DNA of 64,000 bases from NCBI GenBank assembly GCA_022829145.1, contig CM040761.1, positions 3,846,768 to 3,910,767 of the forward strand, written 5' to 3'. A program made the position numbers and the translations under genes. The notes beneath the pieces are model-generated. The model had not been told where the DNA came from. It did no database searches and saw only the letters and a list, made by a program, of their open reading frames with translations. Below are positions 38,401 through 48,884 of this stretch, piece after piece (within the stretch, counting starts at the first letter, position 1; the number at the start of each line of letters is the position of its first letter). Source of the stretch: Albula goreensis (lineage: Eukaryota; Chordata; Actinopteri; Albuliformes; Albulidae).

Positions 38401-39099
38401 AGCCAGAATAAATTTCTTACATGACTCTCATCATATACATATATTCATTTGAAACAGCAGTTCTTGAATTTATTTGTTGTAAAAAAAAAAAAAACCATAC
38501 CGTTATTATAGAAACATCAGTGACTCCTCTATCGATAGAATAAGTCGTTTGCTCCTCCTTCCCCGTCATTTTGAATATCGCGAATCAGTGAAGTGTGCGG
38601 CTCTCTGAAGCTGTGCTCGAAGGCTAAAAGATGGAGATTTATTGCGGAATTTTTCAGGTGTGAACTGATGTTGTGCTTGTTGCTTGGAGACAACACAGCT
38701 GATAAATAGAAGCATCACCAGGAGCTTCTCTTCATCTAAATCTTCAAAACAACGGAATGCATTCACGGAGAAACACTCAGTATCAGTCATGGATTCCTTA
38801 ACGGTAAACTGATGGACCTTGTCTGATTATTTTTGTAAGTCCCTTTCACAGAATATGACCTTCTCTGATATTTTCAGAGCTCAATTTGTACAGAAAGTAA
38901 TGTATAATCTCGATTTAAAGTAGGGGGAACAAAAGAATCATAAAATACGTTTTTATGGACCTCGGTATTCTAGGCAAAAACCAGCTACACAAATTACAAT
39001 GTCTACAAATCCTGCCTCACTGATATCTATAATGCAGCAATGGGAATTGGCATTTACTCAAGAGTATTGTACTCCTTTCTTGCTCTTGAGGGACTGCCA

Positions 39100-39330
39100 T
39101 TTTCCAATTTATCCATTAAATCGCCAAACTTGCACAGCTGGGTGCTTGCATTAAAAGATCTGATGAATTTATTTAATTAGAAAATCGGGAACTGATGTAA
39201 TGGGTTTTAAAATGGAATCCGGCCCGATTACTCCTTGTACGATAAGCATAATTATGGTAGAGCGAGATTTCGGAGTAAAAAGAAAGAATGATTAGATAAA
39301 TAATTGTGAGCTCAAAACAAGAATATACAG
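39100..39330. promoter_or_regulatory. Candidate conserved noncoding element
   Basis: Unique sequence with clustered homeodomain and related cores: ccattaaatcgcc, gatgaatttatttaattag, cataattatgg and gattagataaataattg, around a CAGCTG. This is motif density only. Confidence 0.22.
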
Positions 39331-39840
39331 ACATTGTAATAATTCTGTAAGTAATGAATGTGGTGAGTTATGTATGTAAAAAAAATTTTTAAAACAAGGA
39401 AATTCCTGTGTTTCACATGATGGAGGTGTGATGCATAGACCCAATTAAACAACATGGAAGGCCGGTTCTCCTACACAAACTACCATTATATTGATCTGTT
39501 CCAAAAGGGAACAAAACTCGAAACTGATGTTGAGGCGACAGCAGAATGACGGCTGCATTCCTCTCAGCGAATATGACATTTAAGGGACAGTTTTAGGTAC
39601 CCTCTTCCACAAAATTCCTAGTTCCACTAAAGATAGTACAGCAGATGGTCCTAAATCATTGTATTTAAGGTTCATAATCGACAAAACAACCCAGCAAAGG
39701 AAGTTCTACTTCTGAACAACTTTCCCAGAATATGAACCACTAAAAAAAGCATCAAAAACACCTGTCGCCACCAGGGCCTCTCGTAGTGAGGAGGTATAGA
39801 GGGAAGGAGGTGGTGACACTTTGATTAGGCTGCAGTTCCG

Positions 39841-40008
39841 TCAACTTCACATTACTGCAAGATCCCCAATCACAGACGACGGAATGGGAATCATAATTCA
39901 GAGACTGGAGTGGCAATCATGATTCAGAAATTGAAATGGGAATCATGACTCAGTGACTCCCATTCCATTGTCTTTGATGAGGGATCATTCCGGAAAGCTG
40001 AAGTTGAT
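39841..40008. repeat. Foldback element with a 26-bp triplicated core
   Basis: The left arm 39841-39888 (tcaacttcac ... gatccccaatcacagacgacggaatggg) is an imperfect inverted copy of the right arm 39959-40008 (cccattccattgtctttgatgagggatc ... gaagttga). Between and overlapping them are three 26-bp direct repeats at 39881-39906, 39907-39932 and 39933-39958 with core tggSaatcatRaYtcag. The third unit is itself nearly palindromic and contains TGACTCA. The structure resembles a small hairpin MITE with internal tandem expansion. No family is recognised. Confidence 0.7.
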
Positions 40009-40614
40009 AAGAGTAGAGACGTCTAACAGCTTTCTGCTATGTTTAGAATATTCTATATACAACTCCTTTCAAATTTATGGATACACTTTGATATAGTATT
40101 TGAGCATTTGTTTATGAACAAACTAACTGATATCTGCAATGGGTAATACAGTTTGTGGAGGCTGTTTAGAGCTGTGAAAATCCCCTAGTGTTTTTTGTCT
40201 GTGATAAATATAGATTTAAGAAGACTGGGCCAATCAAATTCACCCTACGGAATTAGAGGGCGCCAGTGATTGGCTTATACTAATCCTACGCACTGGCCAT
40301 GAGGGTCTATCAAAGATTGTAAAATATTGAGTCAAAGCAATGTTTATAATGGCACATAAAGGTCAGGCCAAACCAAGGCTGACTGAAGCCACAGCTTCAC
40401 CCTGTATGAAGCTGTAGCCTGTCATCCACTGTTTGGCTAATGCCCCAGGCAACCCACTGGCATAAAATTAAAACTTTAAAGTTATGGCCATTGCTTTAAT
40501 GAAGACAGGGTATCCCCCAATCCATAAAGATTCATAGTTGTCCTTATTCCATTTAAAAGATATATCTGTGTGTATACTACAGCATTCCAGTGCAACCATA
40601 TTGCCAGAGTACAA

Positions 40615-40725
40615 TGTTAAGTGCTACTCCAGAGAATCAAACCTGCAACCTCTCACAGGTTCCTTAACTGGTGGCTCACACAGCTATTCACTGAGTTCCC
40701 CTTCCCAATCAGAGTTCTGTAGATG
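40615..40725. repeat. Probable SINE/dispersed repeat tail
   Basis: The sequence gagaatcaaacctgcaacctctcacaggttcc followed by ttaactggtggctcac has a box B-like complement (gattcgaacc-type word, here gaatcaaacc) and the wording of dispersed fish repeats. It is single-copy in this window. Confidence 0.35.
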
Positions 40726-41530
40726 GCATGACCACATCGCCAAAAAGTCATCTGGCCAAAATATGAAAATGATTAAATAATATGCAAAACATCTGTAATG
40801 TGCTGTGCATTCTGTTCTGTACAAGGCGGCTTCTTAGCAGACCAGGAACTGTGAGCCTAAAGCTACTTTACCTCATCTGCTTCCATCAACAATTCCTTTA
40901 CAAAGCCTCACAAGAAAGCTCTTTTTTCAGAAGCTCAGCAGAGAACAGGAATAGTTCTTCACAGCCAACAGACAAACTGCAGTCAACAGAAAACTATAAG
41001 AAAACTTCTATAAGAATAATAAAAACCCAAGCACACCCTTGCGCACATCAAGCATCACTTTTAAAGTAGCTTTCATAAGTGGTTCTGGCCTACTGTGGTT
41101 TTGAACATCTATTTAAACTTAATGGCTTTAGTGCTATTTGCTCTTTTTTCCCCAAATAGATATGCACGTTAATGGTAATTGTAAGATAAACTGTGACAGC
41201 CTTACTTTCTCTTAATGGCCATGTGGATTTGTGCTATAGGGACAATGAAGATTACTTTAACTAGCGGATAAACAGATGGGGCAACTGGGTGGCTCTTCAT
41301 CGTTAGATCCTCCAGGGCCCCCATGTGCATAGATTCACCCCATGTTGGTATAGACCCATCCCACGGCCATGCATTACCACACATAATTGGTCATAACACA
41401 GTTTCACCCAGGGGGAGGGCTTCAAATGGCACTCTATGTGAGCCACACGACAAATATACAACACTCCTCCGATACAAAAAATTAAACAGCTTAGCTAGTG
41501 GGCTGTGAAAATAAGCGGAACGCAGAACTT

Positions 41531-41562
<32 letters not shown>
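41531..41562. repeat. (GA)n microsatellite
   Basis: About 14 GA units with one GATA-like and one GACA interruption at the edges. It is a polypurine stretch and may form H-DNA. Confidence 0.9.
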
Positions 41563-41569
<7 letters not shown>

Positions 41570-42103
41570 TTGGTCAAATTGGAGAATGTTCCTCTGATGA
41601 GGTCTGCTCATGAATAAAACTTGGCATTCAATGATGTGAGAAAACAAGATTCTGGACAAACGCACATGTTTAAATTGTTCATTGACAGTAGTGGTAATTA
41701 CAGGCTGCTATTTATTTTCATTATTTTTCAGGCAGTGTTAAAAATGACTTATGAGGGTTTTTGTACCAGTAGCAGACGCAGGGCCCTGCGTGTCTGGGAT
41801 GCGCTAACAATATCCTGCAGGCCCACAGCTCCGCCTGTTTGTAACACTTGTTTATTCTGAGAGCGAAGGAAAAAGGAATATGAGAAACATATCCAATCAG
41901 GCTGCTTTAAATGGAAAAAATAGTTTTGTTTCTATTTTTTTTGGGTGGGGGGCTGGGGATATATTCTGGAAGAAAACTAGATCCATATCTATCAGGACAG
42001 TCAAAGACAATATTGCTGAAAAACTTAAAAATTCAGAAAATTATTCAGAAATAACATGAGGAACAAACTAAGGTACAACTTAAGATATAAATAAAACCTT
42101 GAA

Positions 42104-42127
42104 TACACACACACGCATGTGCACGCG

Positions 42128-42169
<42 letters not shown>

Positions 42170-42182
42170 GCACACACACACA
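42104..42182. repeat. Compound CA microsatellite with CG interruptions
   Basis: CA runs are broken by cgcatgtgcacgcgc and by cgcgc near 42168. This alternating purine-pyrimidine tract is Z-DNA prone. Confidence 0.93.
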
Positions 42183-42479
42183 AAACCCTGGAGTTCATCA
42201 GTGTCTGTCCTTAGGAAAAATATTCACTGTAAGTGTCACATTTACTCTTCACAGATTAATTTCTTCTTTCTGCACCTTTATCAACTCATTGAACTGTGTT
42301 TATGGAAGAAAATCGAAAAGCCGAGGGGGGGAGAATGTTAAACCCAAGCCCATACCAAGGGAAAATAACCATTCAGACTACACCCCGAAAGTTATAGCTG
42401 AGGGTTTGTAGATTCATTTCGCGCAGTCATGGAAACACACAGAAACAATGGAAAGTTCAGCTTCAGTCCATCAGACAGA

Positions 42480-42800
42480 ATATGAATGAACATCCTGCGG
42501 TGAACGGCATCGATTAAGCGGGAGCTTGCACTTTCAGATTCTATCGATTCGGCTGCCGTTATTTTTCTTTCACCGAGTTAGAACGGGAATACAACTCGTG
42601 ATGTAACTGTCGAGCTCTACCACACGTACGCCACTACAAGCTCGAAACCCGAGCTGTGAATCATAACCGTCATACTCAGACAGCGTGTTGCTTCCAATGC
42701 CAATAGAATGCGCGTGGTGAGATATTGCCTATAATTGCGAGACATATGGTCAGAGGCGAGATTATCTGGTACGCCTGGTCTTCACATGAAATTGAGTCCA
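42480..42800. promoter_or_regulatory. CpG-enriched patch, candidate regulatory element
   Basis: CpGs recur through gaacggcatcgattaagcggg, cgattcggctgccg, ctgtcgagctctaccacacgtacgcc and gctcgaaacccgagc, in contrast with the flanking AT-rich intron. No exon or transposon explains it. Confidence 0.22.
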
Positions 42801-42925
42801 CGGTCAGTTCCGGCAGCGCATGTTCAGACAATGCCTTTTACGTAAAGTAGGTAGGCAGGTGCCTACAGATTGAGTGTCTGTGCGATTCAGAGGGTGAACG
42901 GGCAAGTCAAAAGACCGAAGAGTTG

Positions 42926-43144
42926 TTACATTACGATCATTTAGCTGACACTTTTATCCAAAGCGACTTACTGTTGGTGAGGCTAACCAAGGGGCCAGTG
43001 CCTCGTGGGAGCGATGTGGGGTTAGGGGCCATGCTCAGGGGCCCAACAGCAATGGTGTTCTTGCGGTGGCTGGACTGGGGCTTGAACCACTAACCACAGG
43101 TGTCCCAGTCATGTACCTTAGCCGACAGACTACAGGCCGCCCCA
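42926..43144 (+). repeat. Dispersed teleost repeat, copy 2 (most complete)
   Basis: It begins ttacattacgatcatttagc and continues tgacacttttatccaaagcgacttac. It passes through gggagcgatgtggggt and catgctcaggggccc and ends cttgaaccactaaccacagg, gtcatgtaccttagcc, gactacaggccgcccc. The blocks align in order with 8244-8440, and the end with 33463-33502. This is the best-preserved copy here. Confidence 0.78.
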
Positions 43145-43609
43145 GGCGGAGTTGTTGAATGGGGAGGGAGTAGTACGCTCCACACGCAGTGATATGAGTA
43201 TTTAAGAAAGGGCTCCCCTGCTGGTGACATCAGACGCAACAGTGCTACAGAGGCGTTGAGAATGGCCCCCCTAACCAAAAACATCCAGCCAGCCAGCACC
43301 ACTTCTGCAGTCGGAAACAGACTACTCATGACAGAGGCTAATAGGGACCTATATAACTTCAACAGAGCAACAGAAGGGCTAGAGCACTACAGTGGTGTTG
43401 AAGGAGATGTATCAGAATGCACAACATCATGCCTTGTCACAAATGGGGTGAGAATTCACTCCTGTCAGTACAAAAAAGAAGCTGTGGTTACAGTAGACTA
43501 TGGGACACACACACACAACGGTCAACAGGGGATTGGAAAAACATTGCCTGATCTGGTGTATTTCGGTCCTGCTTTTTCCAGACTGATGGTAAGAGAAGGA
43601 TATGGCAAA

Positions 43610-44118
43610 AGTCCATGCATGAGTGCATGGATGTGTCCTGCCAGATGCCAACAGCGCAGCCTGGTGGAGGCAGTAGATCAATACGAGGTGTGTTTTTCTT
43701 GTAACATGTTCGGTTCGTTGATATGAGCGCTGCAATGTGTGAGAGCCACAGGTTATCTGAACGTCAACGCTGATCAGGTGCATCTCAACATGGCGGCGGC
43801 ATCTCCGTCTGCAGATGGGCCATTTTCAGCATGACAACGCTCTGTGCCACAAAGCGAGTTTATCGAACGGTTCCAGGAACATTACAACGAATGCAGTTTG
43901 CTAAAGTAGTCTCCCCAGTCACCAGATTTCAATCCAATCACATATCCGTAGGAAGAGATGGAACCAGCATGGAGGTCCACCACCAGCTATTTTGCAACAA
44001 CTACAGGAAGTACTGGAGCTGACATGGGCCAAAATTCCTGTGCCACACTTTGGATGCCTAGTTGAGTCTATGCCCCAAGAATATGAGGCTGTTCTGAGGT
44101 TCAAAGTGGGATAAGCTT
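43610..44118 (+). pseudogene. Tc1-like transposase relic, C-terminal catalytic half
   Basis: The segment around 43618-43670 reads HEC-MDVSCQMPTAQPGGG, like the HESMDPSC...VQAGGG segment of Tc1-like transposases. The frame shifts before LNVNADQVHLNMAAASPSADG (about 43755-43817), then HFQHDNALCHKA (43820-43855), which carries the second catalytic Asp. After another shift comes QSPDFNPITYP, where the catalytic Glu of the usual NPIEH is replaced by Thr. Near 44080 a PKNMRLF-like end follows. At least two frameshifts and stops make it a dead copy. The N-terminal half is not recognisable. Confidence 0.8.
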
Positions 44119-44189
44119 GCAATTGGCTAGATGCAACGAATAAAGGGGCCTGTTAGTAATATTGGCAGATCTGATTTTGGCTGTGCTCT

Positions 44190-44345
44190 TATGAAATAAT
44201 GCCAAATGTCGCTCGGCTGATTTGGATATTCATAGCTGTCAAAAATAGCGTCTAATTGCAGTGCGTTTCTCCACATTCAGTCATTACTCGACATCTGACC
44301 TTTCAAAAGCTAATTAACGCGGCTGTCAGTTTATGCTTGGCTTCC
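44190..44345. promoter_or_regulatory. Candidate conserved noncoding element
   Basis: Unique sequence right after the Tc1 relic has closely set cores: gctgatttggatattcatagctgtc, gtctaattgcagtgcg and agctaattaacgcggctgtcag. The mix of ATTA sites and TGACAG/CTGTCA (TALE-type) words resembles developmental enhancers. Conservation is untested. Confidence 0.25.
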
Positions 44346-45375
44346 TAAGATGCGAACTGACCTTGCTTGACCATTGATTATGAAAATTCATTGGAAACAG
44401 GGAAAATGAAAAGGCAAGTAAAGACTCATTCATTTCCACAGTTTATCCCCAAACCAAAGAAAAAAAAAAAAATCATTTTTGCATATTTATTTGTTCATTA
44501 CATTTTTACAAATGATGCATGTATGGTTGTCATCCTGGAGCTTCCAGTTCTGGTTTCGAGGCAATAAACGTAGACTAAACTTAGCCAATAGACTATACAT
44601 TATGTCATTTATGAACGTTTACACGTAAAATCATGCAAATATAAAAAATACACAAATGCAAATCTGGCCAAAAGAATATTCCAAACACTTTCCAGGGAGA
44701 GGAGCCGGGCTCATATTTAAAGTGTGCTGTTTAGACCCTGTCAGATGAGTAAATATGCTTGTGTGAGCAAGTCCTCCAGCGCAACGAAAGTCAGAAAATT
44801 GCTGTGCTAGTTGCAGTATGCTCATGTACGCATTATTTTTACTTAAGCCAGACAGGGTGATCATGTTTTGTGTGATTAAATCGGTCGTTAAAAACAAACG
44901 TAAATTGATTTTAATCAAAGTTTAAGTCCGCCCATCTAAACACCATATGGGTGACAAGGACTTTGTAATGAATTGTTTACTGTTAGGAACTTGACAATAT
45001 GATATAATACTTTGTGTTATCAACTGAACAGCTCAATCAAGATAACTGTAAACTAGAGACACTCCCCACATTCTGACCAACGGCAGTTTTTCCACTTTCA
45101 GTTTGGTGATTCGTGAAAATTGCCAAGCGACTGGCAAAGAAATAAACATTATTTTTTTTAAACAATGAACTTGGACCATGTACAATTCAATCACAACAGA
45201 CTGCATTGCAGGAAGAGGTTTTCTGAGTACTCTGTATTTTAGTTGAGAACAACAAAAATGTTCTTTTGAATGTGCTTTGTTCGTTTTTAAATAAAAAAAC
45301 CCATGCACTTAAAAAGACTGAAGACTGTTTTAGTTGAATTGCATATGACCTAAGAGGAACAGAGACTAAGCGGAA

Positions 45376-45451
45376 ATTCAATCAACATTTGTCCTTAACT
45401 TTTATATACATACATATATATATATAAGTTACGGACAAATGTTGATTGAAT
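45376..45451. repeat. Perfect 19-bp inverted repeat forming a long hairpin
   Basis: The 19-base arm 45376-45394 (attcaatcaacatttgtcc) is the exact reverse complement of 45433-45451. Pairing continues inward, imperfectly, through ttaact/agtta and an AT-rich tatata core, giving a stem of about 30 bp with a small loop. Outer flanks (actaagcgg / ccgtcctaagt) also pair partly. It looks like a young foldback MITE. Confidence 0.85.
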
Positions 45452-46897
45452 CCCGTCCTAAGTTTGCTTTACTAGGTCCTGGTCAAAGTTTCAGGATGAA
45501 CTGTTTGTTGAATTCAGTCATATTTCCCTAGGAAAGCATGGTCAAGTGATTAAGGTGATATTTATGGGACCACAGCACAGTTAGCTTTAGACTGATAACA
45601 GCAAAGACAGCCCTTATAAACATGCAACACCAGACTCATGCCTACATCTGTGATCAGCCACATGCCATTATCCATTAGAATGCCAAAGCACTTGACAGCC
45701 AAGCAAATTCAGTACATTATTAACCGTGAAAGAGGTTGGGGGAATTCTTAGAATATCATGTGATCAGGAAGTCATCCTAGGGGAGAGAGGCTGATGTTCA
45801 TTTAGCGTACAGGAAAGCGGATCAAGAATTGCGTTTCTCCCTGTCCACAGCAAAACCTTGCCCACTACAAAATAAAAGGCAAAAATGATCCGAGACCAGC
45901 TCTCACTCTGAGATGCCACATTATATGAAAAGAGATGGAGGATTAGAACTGTCACATACCAGGAATGTATAGCAGTTGCGTTGAAAAACCGATGTTTTTT
46001 CCCCAAACGAGAACCTATATTGTCAGAAGAAATATATCCCCAGGACGCACGCTTCTGAAGACTGAGCTTCTCTGCGTCTTTGTTCAAAGGACCTGCTTCT
46101 TCTGAGATACATTAATTCATCAGAATCATATACACAGCAGCAAAAGACCTTGCTTTCCATTCAGATTCGAGTGTTTACATATATATGGATAATTTAAAGT
46201 ATCTTCCAATGTTTCTATTCACACACATGAAAGCATCTCGATTCAAATGCATTCTCTTCCCACAAGGCTTTCAGATCCTGTTCAAATGATTTTAGGTTCA
46301 TTGTATTACCTTTTAAATGCACCCAGGGAATATATAGAGTGTACTCCTTCTTATGATTACAGGAGAAAAAAAAAGATGTCTAGTTGCTATAGTGACATGT
46401 CACAAAGTGTTCTGGGGAGATAGCAGAGAGCTTACATCATGAAGAAACCTTCGGCTATGGACAACTGCTTCCGTTGTACAGGAAGGGCAATTAACGAATC
46501 TCTCAGCCATAGTAATTACAGGGCTGACTTCTGAAATTGTGGCATAAAAATGCTAATTCCTCTCTCATAAACCCTGTATTAAAGAGCCTGGAGTCAGAGT
46601 AGAGTCATGGTGCGTCTACATGTCAGGTCATTGTTCAGTACAGATGGCGTTTTATACACTGCGCAGTTCTGCAGTTTCACGGCCTGTTTAAATATATAGC
46701 ATCAAACAAATCGTATCGTTTATTCATCGAATTCATTGACTCATGAATTCAGTAAACTCGGAGAATGAACTTCAATCCTAGGCGAGTTTGAGACTGCATA
46801 TCTAAGAAAGCCGTCTCTTAACATTTCTAAAGATTCTATCACTTCTTTGTAGCCATTGATTGAACCTTCCCTGTGTGATTTTGGGGGTATTCTAAGC

Positions 46898-46943
46898 GTG
46901 CATGCATGCATGCCTGCGTACGTGTGTGTGTGTGTGTGTGTGT
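46898..46943. repeat. TGCA/TG compound microsatellite
   Basis: gtgcatgcatgcatgcctgcgtacg runs into about eleven TG units. Confidence 0.92.
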
Positions 46944-47028
46944 TGTACAGATCTCTCTATTTATGAGGAACAAGGACCTATATATGCACAATTGTAATAT
47001 AAATATTCAAAGGGTAGAGTCATTGTGA

Positions 47029-47144
47029 GTGTGAGTGTGTGTGTGTGCGTACATGTGTGTGCGTGTGCTGCACAAGTCAGGTACTCCCATTAAGGAGCTC
47101 GGGGAAAAAGGGGAAAATCAATGTGTGTGTGTGTGTGTGTGTGT
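47029..47144. repeat. TG microsatellites with duplicated flank
   Basis: Two TG tracts (about 47029-47066 and 47122-47144) are each followed by a similar word: gtcaggtactcccattaa near 47077 and ctcaggtaccccaattaa near 47155. The microsatellite plus flank therefore appears duplicated. Confidence 0.75.
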
Positions 47145-47194
47145 AGGTACAGACTCAGGTACCCCAATTAATGAGGTGGAAGATTGTATAAATG

Positions 47195-47455
47195 CAAAAA
47201 AATCTGATTATGTTCTTCAAAAGGGCAGAATCATTACCAATAGCACTCAAATCCACAATAATTTGGGGGCACGAACAAGATCTATTATTTTCTGGCTGCC
47301 CATGGGGGTCAGGTCATTTAGTTCCCTACTAACAAGTAAATGGCATGTCCCCCTAGGCAGCCGCAACATAACAGGACTGGTTCTCACCCCACATTATTGC
47401 GAACTTGAGTACCATTGGTAATGACTGTGCCCTTTGAAGAATATGATATAAAATA
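47195..47455. repeat. Long foldback (hairpin) MITE-like element
   Basis: The left arm about 47200-47320 is an imperfect reverse complement of the right arm about 47337-47450. Outer pair: ttcttcaaaagggcagaatcattaccaatagcactcaa against ttgagtaccattggtaatgactgtgccctttgaagaa. Inner pair: ggctgcccatgggggtcaggtcattta (47294-47320) against taaatggcatgtccccctaggcagcc (47337-47362). Both strands therefore encode nearly the same peptide (ITNSTQIHNN and ITNGTQVRNN), an echo of the symmetry and not a gene. The loop is about 16 bases. Confidence 0.82.
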
Positions 47456-47459
47456 TATA

Positions 47460-48480
47460 GGTAGATAATCGAGATATGGCATGCGTGCGCAGATTTTTAA
47501 TGACTTCCACTGAATCGCAAAAAATACGCTGCCTCTTGGCTGTAAAAAGTGACTTTTCTTTGAATCTGAGTTTTGCAGCAATTTATTTAGGCAATTGAAA
47601 AGGGAGTTAAGAGTCCAAATCAAAACAATAAGTCCGGAATGCCTCTTCTGTTTTATTTAAAAAAAAAACGAGAGAACAAATGTAATGGAAAACCCATTCT
47701 GAACAGTAATAAATGGTCACAGAAATGAAACGGAAATGTAACCCATATATATTTAGAGATTTCGTTTGTGCGCTCATAATAGAGAACAAAAGTTAACTAT
47801 AATTTGTTTAAGGGAAATGTATGAGGTGGTGATTCACATCATGAAATAGAAAGTAGGCCCTTTGACATGTCATAGTTTTTTGAATTCACTTCCCAAAAAA
47901 ATTCCATTCACAAGCACTTAGGGACTACACAATCTGTCTTTGTTGCATGATAAATTTCGGTAATACGGTCATGTATTAGGAGATTCCATAGAAATATACA
48001 GGTGACTGATCCCCGTGGATCACGTTTGTCCACAAACATATTTTGATATGCACCAAAAACAAACACAATCTACTCTCAACTTAAACATGATAATTATTCA
48101 TTCATGCAAAGCAGCCAAGGACAAACTTTAGCATGCTGCTTATATTTTATTCATGAGGCGCCGTTCAATTTTACCCGGTTGTTTTCAAGAGTTTAATCAA
48201 TTTGTTATTCATATCAACATAGCGCACAGCAACAGAGAACAACCAAAACATTTCAGAGCTTGCGTGATCAATTCTCCCCATAGGTTCAGTTGAAAGGTTA
48301 ATAAACATTGATTCATGTATTGAATGCCTTCAATGACATTGCTCATGTAACTTTTTTGTCTAATTGGCCAATGAACACGCTCTCCTCTCATGCTTCAAAC
48401 CACAACAAGTACCTTTTTTTTGTTTTCATTTTTCCTTCTGATTTTTTCCCTCATTTCCTCAACCCGGACTCAACTGAACT
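47460..48480. other. Intronic sequence
   Basis: No supported gene. AT-rich and unique. Confidence 0.55.
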
Positions 48481-48499
48481 TGTTGACCTCACCTCAACG

Positions 48500-48884
48500 C
48501 CTGCTCTGCCGGCTATGGGAGGAGCGGCCGAGCATGTGACACCTCCGATTCACGTGGCGACAATCTCCTTCTGTACACACTGCAGCTGCACCACTAATCG
48601 CGCACTGCCCGTGACGTCGGAGGATAATGTAGTCAGCGCACCCTCAGTTTGTGCTGCCACAGGGCCGCGGCATGACCAGAGTGGGCGCAATGGCGATGAG
48701 ACCAACGAGCTTAGCTGGCTTACCCCCATCATCCCTGGCGAGGCTGGGCCAATTGTCGCCTCCCCAATGGGGACCTCCAACCATAGCCGCCAATGGCGAG
48801 ACCGGGATTCAAACCCCTGATCGAATTAGGGTGAGACATTTGGCCTCCGGATGGAAAAAGTTCCCTTTTTTTTTTTTTTTTTTT
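48500..48884 (+). repeat. GC-rich dispersed repeat with poly-T end
   Basis: An abrupt GC-rich block in AT-rich intron contains cggccgagcatgtgacacc, gcactgcccgtgacgtcgg, a box B-like gattcaaacccctgatc and a following run of about 19 T (48866-48884). The wording resembles tRNA-related tails of fish SINE-type repeats. The 170-residue open frame across it is incidental. Confidence 0.5.

Larger units (their letters stand above)
35830..39830. other. Intronic sequence
   Basis: No supported gene. The piece 38270-38400 looks like a dispersed fish repeat tail (see its entry). The piece 39100-39330 is a candidate conserved noncoding element. An A run lies at 38481-38494. Confidence 0.55.
40010..42100. 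other. Intronic sequence with repeat-like patches
   Basis: No supported gene. The piece 40618-40720 (gagaatcaaacctgcaacctctcacagg, then cttaactggtggctcacac) resembles the tRNA-related tail of a fish SINE read in reverse. The piece 41260-41480 has a repeat-like mix of GC-rich words. A GA microsatellite is at 41531-41562. Confidence 0.45.
44346..47190. other. Intronic sequence
   Basis: No supported gene. Contents listed separately are a palindromic element (45361-45470) and TG microsatellites (46898-46943, 47029-47066, 47122-47144). The rest is AT-rich unique sequence. Confidence 0.55.

Noticed and set aside
43256-43726. 156-codon open frame on the plus strand
   Set aside because: Its 3' part overlaps the Tc1 relic in a different frame from the transposase, and the 5' part has no recognisable domain or splice signals.
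48308-48820. 170-codon open frame, the longest in the window
   Set aside because: It crosses from AT-rich intron into a GC-rich dispersed repeat with a box B-like word. It has no domain and reads as chance.
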